Shown piece by piece: positions 22,001 to 33,283 of a DNA stretch of 64,000 nt. Source of the stretch: Sebastes aleutianus (taxonomy: Eukaryota; Chordata; Actinopteri; Perciformes; Sebastidae); assembly GCA_916700875.1 (NCBI GenBank), contig CAKAKS010000039.1:27956815-28020814 (forward strand). The letters run 5' to 3'. Position numbers and translations under genes: made by a program. Under the pieces are notes generated by a model that made no database searches, had not been told where the DNA came from, and was given only the letters and a program-made list of their open reading frames with translations. Within the stretch, counting starts at the first letter, position 1. Each line of letters starts with the position of its first letter.

Positions 22001-25000
22001 TACATACCTGTGGTATGTAGGAATTTTTTAAAAAACACCTGTGCATTTAAGGGCTAATCTCTGTTACTTTTTGAGTGATTTTGCTGACAAATAGACAACT
22101 GGAGTGAGCACATCTATGCAGCTATGCTGTGTCTGTAGAACTGAATTCTTTAAAAATAGAAAAAAAATGTCAGAATGGTTCAAGCAGCAATGCTTCACCA
22201 ACTGGAGAGGAGCCTCGCTGTCAGCAGTATTTCATCTTAAAGGACTTTGTTTCTATTTCTTCTATGTGTGTGTGTGGGTGGGTGTAGGTGACAGATGGGG
22301 CCAATGCTATTGTGTTGGGGAAACTCGGGGACATCTCAACTCCTCTTGCCATCATTGGAGGGAACTGCGCCTTACAAGGCTTTGACTATGAGGGCAATGA
22401 CCACTTCTGGACAGTAAGTAACAGCAAGGCAACATTTTAATATCAGAATCAGAATACTTTCAAGGAGTTGGTTTCATTGAATAGCAATATAACGCACAAC
22501 TCATGAGAGAGTAACACTTCATCAAACTGTAACTGGTTTGATTGTCAACAGCATATTGTCATTTGTTATATTTCTGCATATCCAACAATGTTCTAGCCAC
22601 GTATTGGACAAAATAATTTGCCAAATGTATTTGATTAAGCGTATTCATTTTACACGAGTAGACAAGTGAATGCAATTTTTGTCATTATGATTATTTTCAT
22701 TCCCTGTCAAGATTAATCATTCCTTGGCTGAATCAACTAAATGAACGTATTCATGAAGTGTCTTGTTTTTAGGTAACTGGCGATAATGTCAGGTCTGTGG
22801 TGCTCTGTGACTTCACTGGGGATGGGAAAAATGAGGTAAGTCCTGACAGACTGGCAGTCTGAGACACATGCTGTGTAGTCGCTGCGTCCAATTCCAGAGC
22901 TTTGTTTGCCTGTCTTCCTCCTATCTCTATCCCATTTTCTATAGCTCTCTACTTCAAAAAATGTTTAAAGTTGTTTCTGAACTATAGATACGAGTTAAAT
23001 TAAAGATTCATTCATACTGATATGATAATTTGTTGATTCCAAAAAAATGTAGCCCGCAATTGTGTATTTTGTTCACAGCTCCTGGTAGGATCGGAAGACT
23101 TTGACATCAGGGTGTTCAAAGAGGATGAGCTTGTATCTGAGATGACTGAAAATGAGGTAAATGGATGAAATGTGTCTCACTCTTTTTAAGCTTATTGACT
23201 CCAGAGAAAATCCATCAATACTGACAGTATTGTATTAACAGTGTGTTTTTTAAACACTAAATTGTGTTTTGTACAGGGGACAGTCGCACCATAATACTTG
23301 AAATCACCATTGCACTGTTATAAATGTCCCTCTGTCCTTCCCCATACAGACAGTAACATCACTGTGCCATATGCATGGCAGCAGGTTTGGCTATGCTCTG
23401 GCCAATGGCACTGTGGGAGTTTATGACCGCACCGCTCGCTATTGGAGAATTAAGGTACCACAGTCATTAATGATAGTGTCGTCTTGGACAAGAGGGGCTG
23501 ACCTTATAAGACAGAAAGAATAAACATTAGTAGTTACAATTCAAATATTTGGAATATTTGTTTCCATCAGCCTTTCCCTCTGAAAATCTTACGCCAGATT
23601 CATACTGGACGCAGAAGCGCTGTGATTCATAGAGAAGCGCTGCCTGCTTCCTTTGGGCACCCGTGTTAACCAATCGGGCTGTTCACACTTGATGCGCCCA
23701 GCTCGTGATCTTCAGTGATAGTTTCAGCATCTGGTCTATTTTCTCTCTCCAGGGGAGCAGAATCTCTTGTTGACCGAAGCAGAGAAATGCACTTCATGTG
23801 GAAACAGCTAGGCTACTGCTTTTGCGGTGCTTCCGCATCCAGTGTGAACAGGCGTTAGTTTTATTTGTTCTATGTCTGTGTCCGTCACTTTTATGTCTAT
23901 TATCATGCTAACTGTCCGAATATCTTGTTACATGTTCTTAACCATTTGAGCCTGCATGATATTTTAATTGATTTACTCCACACTCTTTAAAGGGTAACTT
24001 CAGTATTTTTCAACCTGGATCCTATTTTCCCATGTTTTTGTGTCTAACTGACTAATAGGTTTAACAGTCAACAATTTCTGAAATTGGTCCAGTATTGCGG
24101 GAGAGCGCTTTAGCTGCTCACGTGCTGCAATATGGTTCTATGGGGGCAAGTTGGCATCATCATTTACGTCCACTAAAAGTGCTTGTTTTTGCCATGACAG
24201 GCTCTGATTGTTATTATAAGTGTCTGACATTATCGAAAGAGTCTCGCTCAAGGAGAAGTTTTGTTCTGAAATCTGGTTGAATAGTGGAATACATCCATGG
24301 GGGAAATGCGAGTGCCAGCCGGGCAGAGTTTTTTGTGTTGAACAGAAAGTGTAGCTTAGTTTCATCTAAAAGATTTTCAATGTCATGGCTGAATATTTCA
24401 ATGATTTCAAACATGTGGACGAGGTCTTTGAATTCAATGGCCGCCCATTTTTATTCGAGCCAGAGTATACAGATATTCAGATTTCACAACGAGACTTCTC
24501 CTTGAGCGGGACTTGGACACAACAAACAGACCGGATCAAGTGAAAGGTAAAGAAAACATTTTATATCTCTGTATTGTCCTTTTCATAATGTTGTCAGACA
24601 CTTATAATAACAATCTGAGCCTGTCAGTGGAAAAAAACAAACACTTTTAGTAAACAAAACATTACATCACTTACCCTTGCAGCTCGTTTCCAGGCTGCTG
24701 GATACAGCGCTCTCTCTTAATACAGGGCCAATTCAAAAAAATATTGTTCCCGTTAGTCACTTACGCACAAAAACATGCATCCAGGTTGAAATATACCGAA
24801 GTTGACAATTAAGAACCATTTTACTATCACCCATACCTTAAATGTAATATGTCTCCATTTACTTTCCAATAATGTGTTTTTCTCTCCCTTCAGTCTAAGA
24901 ATCATGCAATGAGCATCCATGCCTTTGACCTGAATGCTGATGGGGTGGTGGAGCTTATCACTGGCTGGTCCAATGGAAAGGTCAGCTCACAACCTGGCAG

Positions 25001-27231
25001 GCCTGGCATTTAGAAACAACATCAAACAATTCTCACACTTCAGAAATCTGATTTGTAATTACATTTGTGGACACAACAAGTCATTCATTGTTTCATTCAT
25101 TCACAGTATCTCTAGCTAGTCTTCAGTCTTTGATCACATTCTCCTCTTATATCAGATTGATGCTCGTAGCGACCGCACAGGCGAGGTCATTTTCAAAGAC
25201 AACTTCTCCTCTTCTGTGGCCGGAGTGGTGGAGGGAGACTACAGGTTGGATGGACAGAAACAACTAATATGCACCTCCATAGAGGGAGAGGGTATGTTGT
25301 TTTGCTGTGTCTGCCTGTATCTTTTTTGCCTACATATGCTTAAGAAGACATGTTGGAACTGGTTAAATATAGACGAGTTGATTTATTGTTTTGTGATACT
25401 TACTGTCCTTTCATATCAGCTCTAATTAAATTAATTTAACCCAAAAATTCGAAAAGAATGCATCCTCCAAAAGACTAAATCTTGTGCGTTTGTGATATAT
25501 ATGCTTTATTTAAACAATGGAACTTACAACAGGTTTGGGAAGTTCTGTGTTTGAGCGGCAACTCTAGCACACTCCCCATCTACCCAAACGCGGAAACTAG
25601 AAATCCAAGCTGAAATAGCCTGTAGTTCCTCCTTGCATCCATCTACGACACTGTCACGCCAAATTACGGCGCTGGATGCAGATTTTGCAGCAGGAGAACT
25701 CAGCTTTTTCGGTCAATATAGCACGCACTGAGAAATGTATTGCTTCAATTGACTACATTTACCATCAAAACTGATTGGACATCCACATAAAAAGGTGTAA
25801 AGGTTAAAAAGTTAATTCAGACATTTGGGAGAACTGACCATTTAAGCTTGGATGAGGATGTCATCAGTGTTGTAAATGTGTGTATCTTATAGTCCGTGGT
25901 TACCTGCCAGCCAGTAAAGACCTCAAAGGGAATCTCATGGACTCCAGTGCTGAACAGGACCTCATTAGAGAGCTCAGCCAACGCAGACAGAATCTGTTGC
26001 TGGAGCTACGCAACTATGATGAGAATGCCAAGGTACATATATTTATTCCATCATTTATTTATTTTTCATTTAAGTTTGTATTTGTTTTAACATTTCAAAA
26101 TTATACAAAAGTAAAGATATTACAAATATGATTGAAATATATGAAATATATTCAAAGATAAATAGATTAAAAAAGATTTTGTTCCTTGAATATGGCGATA
26201 TGTAGATGTTCATTTTACCTTTTGGTTCATTTTACTGATTTTGATGACCTCCTGGCTCTTTTCTTGAGTACTATCATCAGGTCAGATTCTCAACTTTGAA
26301 CTCAAGATGTTTCAAAATACACAGAATCCGTCGCAACCATGTTTGCTGAGCAAAATCACACAGTTGACGAGAACAAACAATTTTATTCTCATCATATTTT
26401 GGCCTCATACCCGTTTGTTTCAGAGATAGCAGACTTCATATAGACCATCACATGATTCTTAATCGACATTAGGGTGTATATTATTGTATATGCTAACATC
26501 CACACAAACTGTACAATGTTTCAGGGTGTGTCAGAGACGAACAGCGGGGTGGGTGTCATACCAGCCAACACTCAGCTCCAGACAGCGTTGTCAGTGAGAC
26601 CTGCTACAGAGGATCAGAAGGCTCATGTAGAGCTCAGCATTTCAACACCAAATGGTAGTGTTTTAGCACTTAAGCTGAGAATTTCAAGCATGTCGAGGAC
26701 TGAGTAAACATTAAGTCCCAAATCCCTGAATCTCTGTTTTATCCTCTCCAGAAACCATTATCCGTGCAGTGCTCATCTTTGCAGAGGGGATATTTGAGGG
26801 GGAGAGTCACGTTGTCCACCCAAGCGTCCAGAACCTGTCAGGCTGTGTCCGAGTCCTCATTGTCCCCCCAAAAGACATACCAGTAGATCTGCACATCAAA
26901 GCCTTTGTTGGAGGGAAAACTAGGTAGGATGTGTGAGTAAGTAAAGGATGTATTGTATATTTCTTCCCATGTAATTAAAATCTCTATTTTGTTTTCTGCA
27001 GCACCCAATTCCACGTGTTTGAAATCACTCGTCAGCTGCCTCGTTTCTCCATGTATGACATCACTGTTGACTCCTCAGCTGCTCCGCCCAGTGGGAGGGT
27101 CACCTTCAGCATCAACGACCGACCGCAGCGGGTAGGCTGTCAGAGTTTCTCACAGGAAGACAGAGGACAATAGAAAGAATGATTTGTGATGTTCAAGGCA
27201 ATAACATGCTGATATATGTTTGCTAATTCAA

Positions 27232-27295
<64 letters not shown>

Positions 27296-30200
27296 GTGTA
27301 GGTGGTGATGTGGCTGAATCAGAACTTCTTGCTTCCAGAAGGAGTAGACAGTCCTGACATCACTTTTAATTCACTAAGAGGAGGGGGACTGTTGTCCATC
27401 AGTATGGCCAGCAATGGACAGGTACAAACACACACATCAGTTATGTGTTTAGCTATAAGCCTCAGTCAGAATCAGTGGTTGTTTGATGTTACACTTTTGT
27501 AAAATTTTTTCAGCCAGCTTTAACTTTACATTAACAAGAGAATCAAATTGCAAGTGCTTGAGCTTTGCAGCTCAAAACGTAAACATTGAAGTCACTGTGA
27601 TTTGCTATTACCAATGAAATCAATGGGACTTTTTATTTAGCAAAAATAATAATAATAATAATCTATTTGAAAAATCATCGTCATCCATCATAATCATCAT
27701 CAGTTTAACTCTCACATTTTAGCTAATTTTTGACAAAACTCACTAATGCATTTCATTCATCATACCATACACAGCCCCAAAATTGTCTTGCATTATCTTG
27801 TCTAGTAGCAAGTAGCTGCAAGTGAAATTGCATAGTAAGTACAAATGCAAAGTCAATTTAATTAATTACATTAAAGGGATAGTTCTGAGTCTTTGAAGTG
27901 GGGATGTATGAGGTACTTATCATAGTCAGTGTATTACCTACAGTCGATGGCGGTCTATAGGGTCAGATCATTCTCAATATTAATGAATTCACACAGAGGT
28001 ATTCACAAATGTATTTTGTGATTTATATATAAATGACTCTCTCCTCAAAAGTATTTTTCACTTCACACAAAAATATATATTGTCGTATATATGTATGTAT
28101 AGAGAGGACAGCTAGCTTTGGCGAAGTGGTTCAAACATTTGATTTGTGCACCCCTGACTGCTATAGTGCTGCTACCCTCAACTTTGACTGAAACCAAAAT
28201 GAAAATGTTATACAGTCTGCCAGACCTCATTCAGCTGACAAACATATATCATTTGGCAAACAAATAGCTAAGCTTACATCAGCCAGCTAGCGTTAGCGTT
28301 AGCCAGCTGTCAATAGCAACACGCCGGGTGCCGGTGGTCTCACCTTCAACATCGTGGATGTAACCTTCAATCCAGTTGCTGTATCTCTTTGTTTGGATTC
28401 TTTTGGGGATCTTTACAGACTTATCTGCCCATGATTGTTTCAAAACTTAGCTGGGGTGCACAAGTCAAATGTTTTGACCACTTCTCCAAAGTTAGCTATC
28501 TAACTACGTTTCGTGTTGATGTTCACCCTGTGCATGACCTAAATCGTACCCCCGTGGGGAGACATCTGATTGGCTACAGAAAATCGGTGCATGACAGGGG
28601 AGTCTCAAACAACCCACACACAAATGCGATGAAGTTCACAAATGACAAGCAGCTTGTAAATGCAGGTTCAACAGTTTGTATATAAATGTAACAACATCCA
28701 AATATGTTTTTGATGAAACTTGCAAATACTTTTAAACCCATATATATGTGAATTTCTATTACATTTATTTAAAACAAGAAATATTTGTGTGTGCACCAGA
28801 AATATATTTGTTAACCTTATTTTTTATGTGTGGATTTTTTTTTTACATTTATATACAATGATAACTACTTTTGTGTGCATTGAAAAATATTTTTGTGGAG
28901 AGAGTCATTTATATATAAATCACAAAATACATGTAAATCCTTCTGTGTGCATTCATTAATATTGAGGCTGATCTGACTTCATAGCGGTCAGCACGCCCCC
29001 AGCTTGGAGAAGCAGACAGGAGTACCAGCATGGAAGCAAAGCAATGTACTGCTGTGGACAGGGGCAGCAGCAAAACATAGTTTAGCCACCTAGTAAAACA
29101 GCCCACCTAAAAAATGGTCAGTTTAAGAGTATGCTATATTTCGAATATTTTTGCCAGTTTACCTTGCAGTCAGACAGCCTTTCTGACGAGGAACTGCAGT
29201 CGTTATATCCAGCTATGCTCTCTTCAAAGCCACCACACTCCATTGACAAATAGAGAAATTTAACCCCGCAGAACACAGGAGTTACTATTTTTCCGCTACC
29301 TCGATTGGTTAGTTTGTGTTATTGTTTGACTTTAATGAATCCGAGCTAACCCTTTAAAACATCAATTGTGACTGTGTAAATATTTAATACTTTACCTTAT
29401 CAAGAGCAAGCAAAATATTGATGTTAATTGGCACAAAGTTACAATAGCTCTTGGCATTTCCTTTAAATCAGCTAAAATCAGACAGTTGATTAATCTCTAA
29501 TTTGCCCAATTAGATCACTCTGAGAACCGATGACATCGACCTGGCAGGAGATCTGGTCCAATCACTCGCCTCCTTCCTGGCAATAGAGGACTTGTCAGCA
29601 GAAGCAGACTTCCCCGGATACTTTGAGGAGCTACGCACTACACTCACTGAGGTTTGGCTTTAATGAGATTGAAACTTCTGGTGTCATAAACATTTAATAC
29701 TCCAAGACACAATACCTTCTGTCCATCGTCACATGTACATTGACCTGTACATGTACATTATGACTACAGTTTTGACTTCAACAGCACCCTGTGTAAAAGG
29801 TTTGTCAAGGCTGAGAGAAGTCAGCCTTGAATGTGATAAATTATTTATTTGTCAGGAGAGAGAATGTTGTTGTTGTTGTTGTTGTTGTTGGTGGTGGTGC
29901 TGTGGTTTAATAGTGAGTCTTAAATATCTGTACGCTAGGTGGATGAGTTCCACTCTGTCCATCAGAAGTTAACTGCAGCCATGGCCGACCACTCCAACTA
30001 CATCAGAAACATGCTGGTGCAAGCAGAGGACGCTCGCCTTATGGGTGAAATGTGAGTTACCACGACGATATGCACAGACTATATTAAACTGGTCTCATTT
30101 ATAATCCTTGTGAAATACAGGCAACACATGGGCAATACTTTAAACTCTCTGTTATAGACCTTTTTCAGCAGACATATTGACACTGATACAGGGGCTGACT

Positions 30201-32978
30201 GGGACCAAAATTCAACCCGGGACTTTGAGATGGAGAGACCCTTTAATGCGAGCAGCCAGAGCGCACAAGTTGGCAGTAATTTTAACACTAATACAGTTTT
30301 TATGATAGAAGAATATATATAATATTTTTTGACCCCGTTTGAATTGCACCGCTCAGTGAACTACATCTTTCGTCTTTCACAATATACTTCACCAACACTA
30401 GCTAGCTAACAAGCTAACTTAGCTATGACAGCCTCAGCGAGAGAGACACGACTTTTGGGTGTGTAGTCTTTCTATTTACGTATTTTCAGTCTCCTACTTG
30501 AACAGTTTTACAACAAACTGCAACTTTCTTGAATCGTAAGATTATCTTTCAAATTGACAAACATCATATGTGTAATTCATGGCGCAATTCAAAAGGGATC
30601 AAAAAATTATTTGTCTCTCGCCGTTGACTACCGTTCATATTTTTTCTTAAATAAGGTTCCGTGGTGGTCCACCGGAAGGGGCCGGACACCGGCTCTTTAT
30701 AAGGGTTGGTTCAGGTTTAGGTAGGGGGAAACACATACCAATGGGAAACAGTACTCGACATAACACTGGCCACACACAACGACTTCTGATGACTTTTTTT
30801 CCTGCTAAATGTGTGTGTTGGGTTGAAAAAGAAAGAAAGACCAGCCCACCACAAAAATTCCAGAGCTTCCCGATGGCCCTGCATCGATAACAATTTTTGA
30901 AGGATGCGTGCCATTTAGGTCAGCCACGCCCAGAGTCGGAGCCGTGGTATTGTGCATGCTTGTTTAAAGGCATCAAATAGAAAAAGCCATCATTAAAGTC
31001 GATTGCCTTTCGCGTAATCTGGCGGATCCTCACCAGCAAATGAGCGGGGAGCTCCACGCGCTGGCAACACGAAGGGAAGCCGAACATTGTTCATTTGCAC
31101 ATACCGCCCACATTGCAAATTTGCAATTGGCAAAGTTTCCCCTTACAATATTACTGAAATGTAAAAAACTATCATCTTCTGAAACAGAGCAATTGTACCA
31201 AAAACAAATACGCTCAGTTGCCAGTTTATTAGGTACACCTAGCTAAAACTAATCAGTCTAATACAACAGTTCTACAATAAATCCTACCTTCATGTATGTT
31301 ACAATGTTCAGTTTTTCTTGAAATTGTTTTCTGGAGGCTGTAGTTCGTGGTCCTGTTGAATTGTATTGTGTTATAATGAAAGGTGTTACTAATTTTTAAT
31401 GTACCCTCACTGATATAAACGGGATGGGCAAAATATTATAAATCCCTCTTAGTATAATTTACAATTCAACTACAGCACAAGCCTCCAAAATGACCACAAA
31501 ATTGAATCAACACCTCTCTAAAACAGTTTCAACAAAAAAACTTGCAACCAAATGTGTATTTCATCATATATGTTGATTAAACTGATATAAGATTATTTAT
31601 TTTTTTTTACCACAGGACCAAACCAACTAACTGTTTCTCTCCCTCTTTCTCCCATACTTTCTCTCTGATTTTCTGTCTTTCCCTCTGTAGGACAACTATG
31701 AAGAAGCGTTACAGAGAGCTGTACGATCTAAACAGGGATCTGATCAACGAGTATAAAATCCGCTCTAACAACCACAATGCACTACTGGCCTGCCTCAAGT
31801 CTGTCAACCAGGCCATACAGCGGGCTGGTAGACTCCGAGGTAGGCCACTGTGTGTTTGTGTGTGTGAGTGCATGTGTAAGATGTACTGTAACATACACAA
31901 TTCCTTAACAACAGTACTGTATGTGGGCTGACAGGCTTGGAGTCCACTTTTAGTCACCAAAAAGTCATTCAACTTTAGTCAGAATGTTTTTCTCTCTTAA
32001 TTTTGTCAGCTATTTTTTTTTAATCTTAGTCCTGTTTAGTCATCAGATTATATTGAACATTTATGTGATTTTAGTCAATCTTGTCAAAATCTGGTCCGTT
32101 GTGAGAGACAATTCGCACCACCCAACATGTCAAAATATGCGTTACTCAACCAACCAAACCCGACCCGACCCGACCTGCCAACTTTATGAATTATAGTAGC
32201 ACAATTGTCAGGACTGAGGTGTGAGACAAGAATGACAGAGACGGAGTGTGTGCTGACTTGACTATGACTTGGGCACGTCTGTAAAGGGGAGATTTGTGGG
32301 TACCCATAGAACCCATTTTCATTCACATATCTTGAGGTCAGAGCTCAAAGGACCCCTTTGAAAATGACCATGCCAGTTTTTCCTTGACAAACTTTAGCGC
32401 ACGTTTGGAGCATTATTTAGTGTTCTTCCTGACAAGCTAGTATGACATGGTTGGTAACAATGGATTCCTTAGGTTTTTTAGTTTCATATGATGCCAGTAT
32501 CTTCTTTACCTTTAAAACTGAGCCCACTAAAACCTAAAAATCTCAAGTTGCGTTACTGTGTTAAAGAAATTAGTGGCGTTAAAACGACTTTGCATTAACG
32601 CGTTAATACCGCGTTAACTTTGACAGCCCTCATTTGTACATATATGTATATGTGTATTTAACGATAATAACAAAGTATATTGGGGGATCCTTAAAAAGAA
32701 AACAAAACAGGCATGTTAGTACTGATTTCACTATCAAATGGAAATGAACAGAGTTTAGAAGCTTAAAAGCTTAAAAGCAATTGTGTCATCCTTTTATGTG
32801 TTGTTACATCTTGCATACCTGTCTTGTCGCCTCATATTAATCTGTCTGTCGCTGTTCCTCCATCTCCTCAGTGGGTAAGCCCAAGAACCAAGTGATCTCT
32901 GCCTGCCGAGACGCCATCAAGAGCAATAACGTCAACGCGCTCTTCAGGATCATGAGAGCCGGCACTGCATCCTCCTGA
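18919..32978 (+). CDS. bbs2: Bardet-Biedl syndrome 2 protein, complete, 17 coding exons
   Basis: BBS2 is a core BBSome subunit; the BBSome carries membrane proteins into and out of cilia on IFT trains. Coding exons: 18919-19035, 19756-19983, 22288-22413, 22773-22835, 23079-23156, 23350-23454, 24894-24980, 25156-25291, 25893-26032, 26525-26654, 26752-26923, 27002-27131, 27302-27421, 29514-29651, 29939-30051, 31691-31839, 32872-32978. They join in phase to 2139 nt, or 712 residues (human 721). The N-terminus MLVPIFTLKLNHKINPRMV and the C-terminus GTASS are nearly as in other vertebrates. Residues 1-320 form the beta-propeller, about 328-360 the coiled coil, about 361-500 the GAE-like region, and the rest the platform and helical hairpin. 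All introns are GT-AG and no frame break was found. Introns are loaded with MITEs. Confidence 0.97.
19756..19983 (+). CDS. bbs2: bbs2 coding exon 2
   Basis: Residues 40-115, from VFIHNPHARG to DIFYRE. Contains SLLNINQAVTCLTAG and LLVGSQTNLLAYDV of the propeller. The acceptor AAAAG is purine-rich just before the junction. Phase 0 at both ends. Confidence 0.96.
20136..22057. mobile_element. candidate piggyBac-like non-autonomous element in bbs2 intron 2
   Basis: The left end reads TTAA then CCCTTAAATGCATG. The right end, read inward on the other strand, gives TTAG then CCCTTAAATGCACAG. TTAA target duplication followed by CCC is the piggyBac signature; the right TTAA would have one mutation. 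No transposase was recognised in the 1.9 kb interior. It fills most of intron 2. Confidence 0.5.
22288..22413 (+). CDS. bbs2: bbs2 coding exon 3
   Basis: Residues 116-157, VTDGANAIVLGKLGD to NDHFWT. The acceptor is preceded by a TG-rich run (GTGTGTGTGGGTGGGTGTAG). Phase 0 at both ends. Confidence 0.96.
22773..22835 (+). CDS. bbs2: bbs2 coding exon 4
   Basis: Residues 158-178, VTGDNVRSVVLCDFTGDGKN plus E. The DFTGDGKNE segment is a beta-propeller turn that looks calcium-loop-like. Phase 0 at both ends. Confidence 0.95.
23079..23156 (+). CDS. bbs2: bbs2 coding exon 5
   Basis: Residues 179-204, LLVGSEDFDIRVFKEDEL to TENE. Phase 0 at both ends. Confidence 0.95.
23350..23454 (+). CDS. bbs2: bbs2 coding exon 6
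   Basis: Residues 205-239, TVTSLCHMHGSRFGYALANG to YWRIK. Phase 0 at both ends. Confidence 0.95.
23591..23855. mobile_element. short MITE in bbs2 intron 6
   Basis: Left end ACGCCAGATTCATACTGGAC; the complement of the right end gives ACGCCTGTTCACACTGGATG. Element length about 265 bp, no ORF. The TIR style (CTGTTCACACTGGATGCG) resembles hAT-type MITEs of fish. Confidence 0.7.
23987..24812. mobile_element. foldback MITE with TTAA flanks in bbs2 intron 6
   Basis: TTAA at 23987-23990 and 24809-24812 flank inverted arms of about 290-330 bp. AACTTCAGTATTTTTCAACC at the left matches AACTTCGGTATATTTCAACC on the opposite strand at the right. Further in, GATTGTTATTATAAGTGTCT is mirrored near 24597-24620, and CGCTCAAGGAGAAG at 24246 is mirrored by CTTCTCCTTGAGCG at about 24495. 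The insertion ends 82 bp before exon 7. Confidence 0.85.
24894..24980 (+). CDS. bbs2: bbs2 coding exon 7
   Basis: Residues 240-268, SKNHAMSIHAFDLNADGVVE to WSNGK. Lies 82 bp beyond the large MITE in intron 6. Phase 0 at both ends. Confidence 0.96.
25156..25291 (+). CDS. bbs2: bbs2 coding exon 8
   Basis: Residues 269-314, IDARSDRTGEVIFKDNFSSS to SIEGE; ends after the first base of a split codon. Confidence 0.95.
25893..26032 (+). CDS. bbs2: bbs2 coding exon 9
   Basis: Residues 314-360. VRGYLPASKDLKGN ends the propeller; AEQDLIRELSQRRQNLLLEL starts the coiled coil. Confidence 0.96.
26525..26654 (+). CDS. bbs2: bbs2 coding exon 10
   Basis: Residues 361-404, GVSETNSGVGVIPANTQLQT to ISTPN. The start of the exon is less conserved, as expected for a linker. 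Confidence 0.94.
26752..26923 (+). CDS. bbs2: bbs2 coding exon 11
   Basis: Residues 404-461, ETIIRAVLIFAEGIFEGESH to DLHIKAFVGGKT; GAE-like region. Intron 10 is only 97 bp. Confidence 0.95.
27002..27131 (+). CDS. bbs2: bbs2 coding exon 12
   Basis: Residues 461-504, STQFHVFEITRQLPRFSMYD to NDRPQR. Intron 11 is only 78 bp. Confidence 0.95.
27237..27291 (+). repeat. (TG)n microsatellite against the exon 13 acceptor
   Basis: About 27 TG units end 10 bp before the AG of the bbs2 exon 13 acceptor. The remaining bases are TTTGCGTGTAG. Confidence 0.95.
27302..27421 (+). CDS. bbs2: bbs2 coding exon 13
   Basis: Residues 505-544, VVMWLNQNFLLPEGVD to SMASNGQ. The acceptor GCGTGTAG directly follows a long TG repeat and has no normal polypyrimidine tract. 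The exon is 120 nt and skipping it would keep frame. Confidence 0.95.
27871..29357. mobile_element. MITE-type element in bbs2 intron 13 (TTAAAGGG family)
   Basis: Left end TTAAAGGGATAGTTC; the right end on the opposite strand reads TTAAAGGGTTAGCTCGGATT. The right 400 bp (CAAAGCAATGTACTGCTGTG, TTTAGCCACCTAGTAAAACA, TCTCTTCAAAGCCACC) match the foldback element in phaf1 at 55117-56295. The middle (about 28080-28960), with ATATATAAAT-rich segments, looks like a further insertion or expansion. Confidence 0.7.
29514..29651 (+). CDS. bbs2: bbs2 coding exon 14
   Basis: Residues 545-590, ITLRTDDIDLAGDLVQSLAS to ELRTTLTE. Donor GTTTGG is off-consensus at +3 to +5. Confidence 0.95.
29866..29891 (+). 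repeat. (GTT)n microsatellite
   Basis: About eight GTT units followed by GGTGGTGGT, about 50 bp before the bbs2 exon 15 acceptor. Confidence 0.9.
29939..30051 (+). CDS. bbs2: bbs2 coding exon 15
   Basis: Residues 591-628, VDEFHSVHQKLTAAMADHSN to DARLMGE; ends after two bases of a Met codon. Confidence 0.95.
31691..31839 (+). CDS. bbs2: bbs2 coding exon 16
   Basis: Residues 628-678, TTMKKRYRELYDLNRDLINE to IQRAGRLR; part of the C-terminal helical hairpin. Confidence 0.96.
32249..32630 (-). mobile_element. truncated copy of the CTAGGGCTGTCA MITE family
   Basis: On the minus strand it starts AGGGCTGTCAAAGTTAACGC and follows the same order as the full element at 50410-51186, but stops about halfway. 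It lies in bbs2 intron 16. Confidence 0.8.
32872..32978 (+). CDS. bbs2: bbs2 coding exon 17 (last)
   Basis: Residues 678-712, VGKPKNQVISACRDAIKSNN to RAGTASS, then TGA at 32976-32978. Confidence 0.97.
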
Positions 32979-33283
32979 GGGTGGAAGTGGTGGGATGCAG
33001 GAATGGACAAATATATTTAAAGTATAAGCACAACTGATCATTACTGTAATCTATCTATTTTAAGCGTGGCACCAGCAAGGAAGTTTCCCCAGAATGATGG
33101 GACGAGAACTACACGTGGACATGAAAAGGGACGCTGTTGTAGCCTTAATCAATCTTTTTTCCAGGATTTAGGAATAAGCAACAGCCTGGCAGCAACATTT
33201 GGCACCAGCACCATAATACTTTTACTCTGTGAAAACTTGAAATTCTGCTAGCTCACAGAAATAAAATGCCGACCATGGGTTTA
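32979..33283 (+). other. bbs2: bbs2 3' UTR with polyadenylation signal
   Basis: AATAAA at 33260-33265 is the first canonical signal after the stop. A second possible signal, ATTAAA at 34059-34064, would give a UTR of about 1.1 kb. Which is used cannot be told from sequence. Confidence 0.6.

Noticed and set aside
22104..22385. 93-codon plus-strand frame overlapping bbs2 exon 3
   Set aside because: It uses a different frame from the exon; the bbs2 reading is fixed by phase with exons 2 and 4.
29733..29972. Cysteine-run open frame
   Set aside because: Translation of the GTT microsatellite in bbs2 intron 14.
31205..31260. Possible transposon end with TTATTAGGTACACCT
   Set aside because: The motif is familiar from dispersed vertebrate repeats, but I found no partner end and could not delimit an element.
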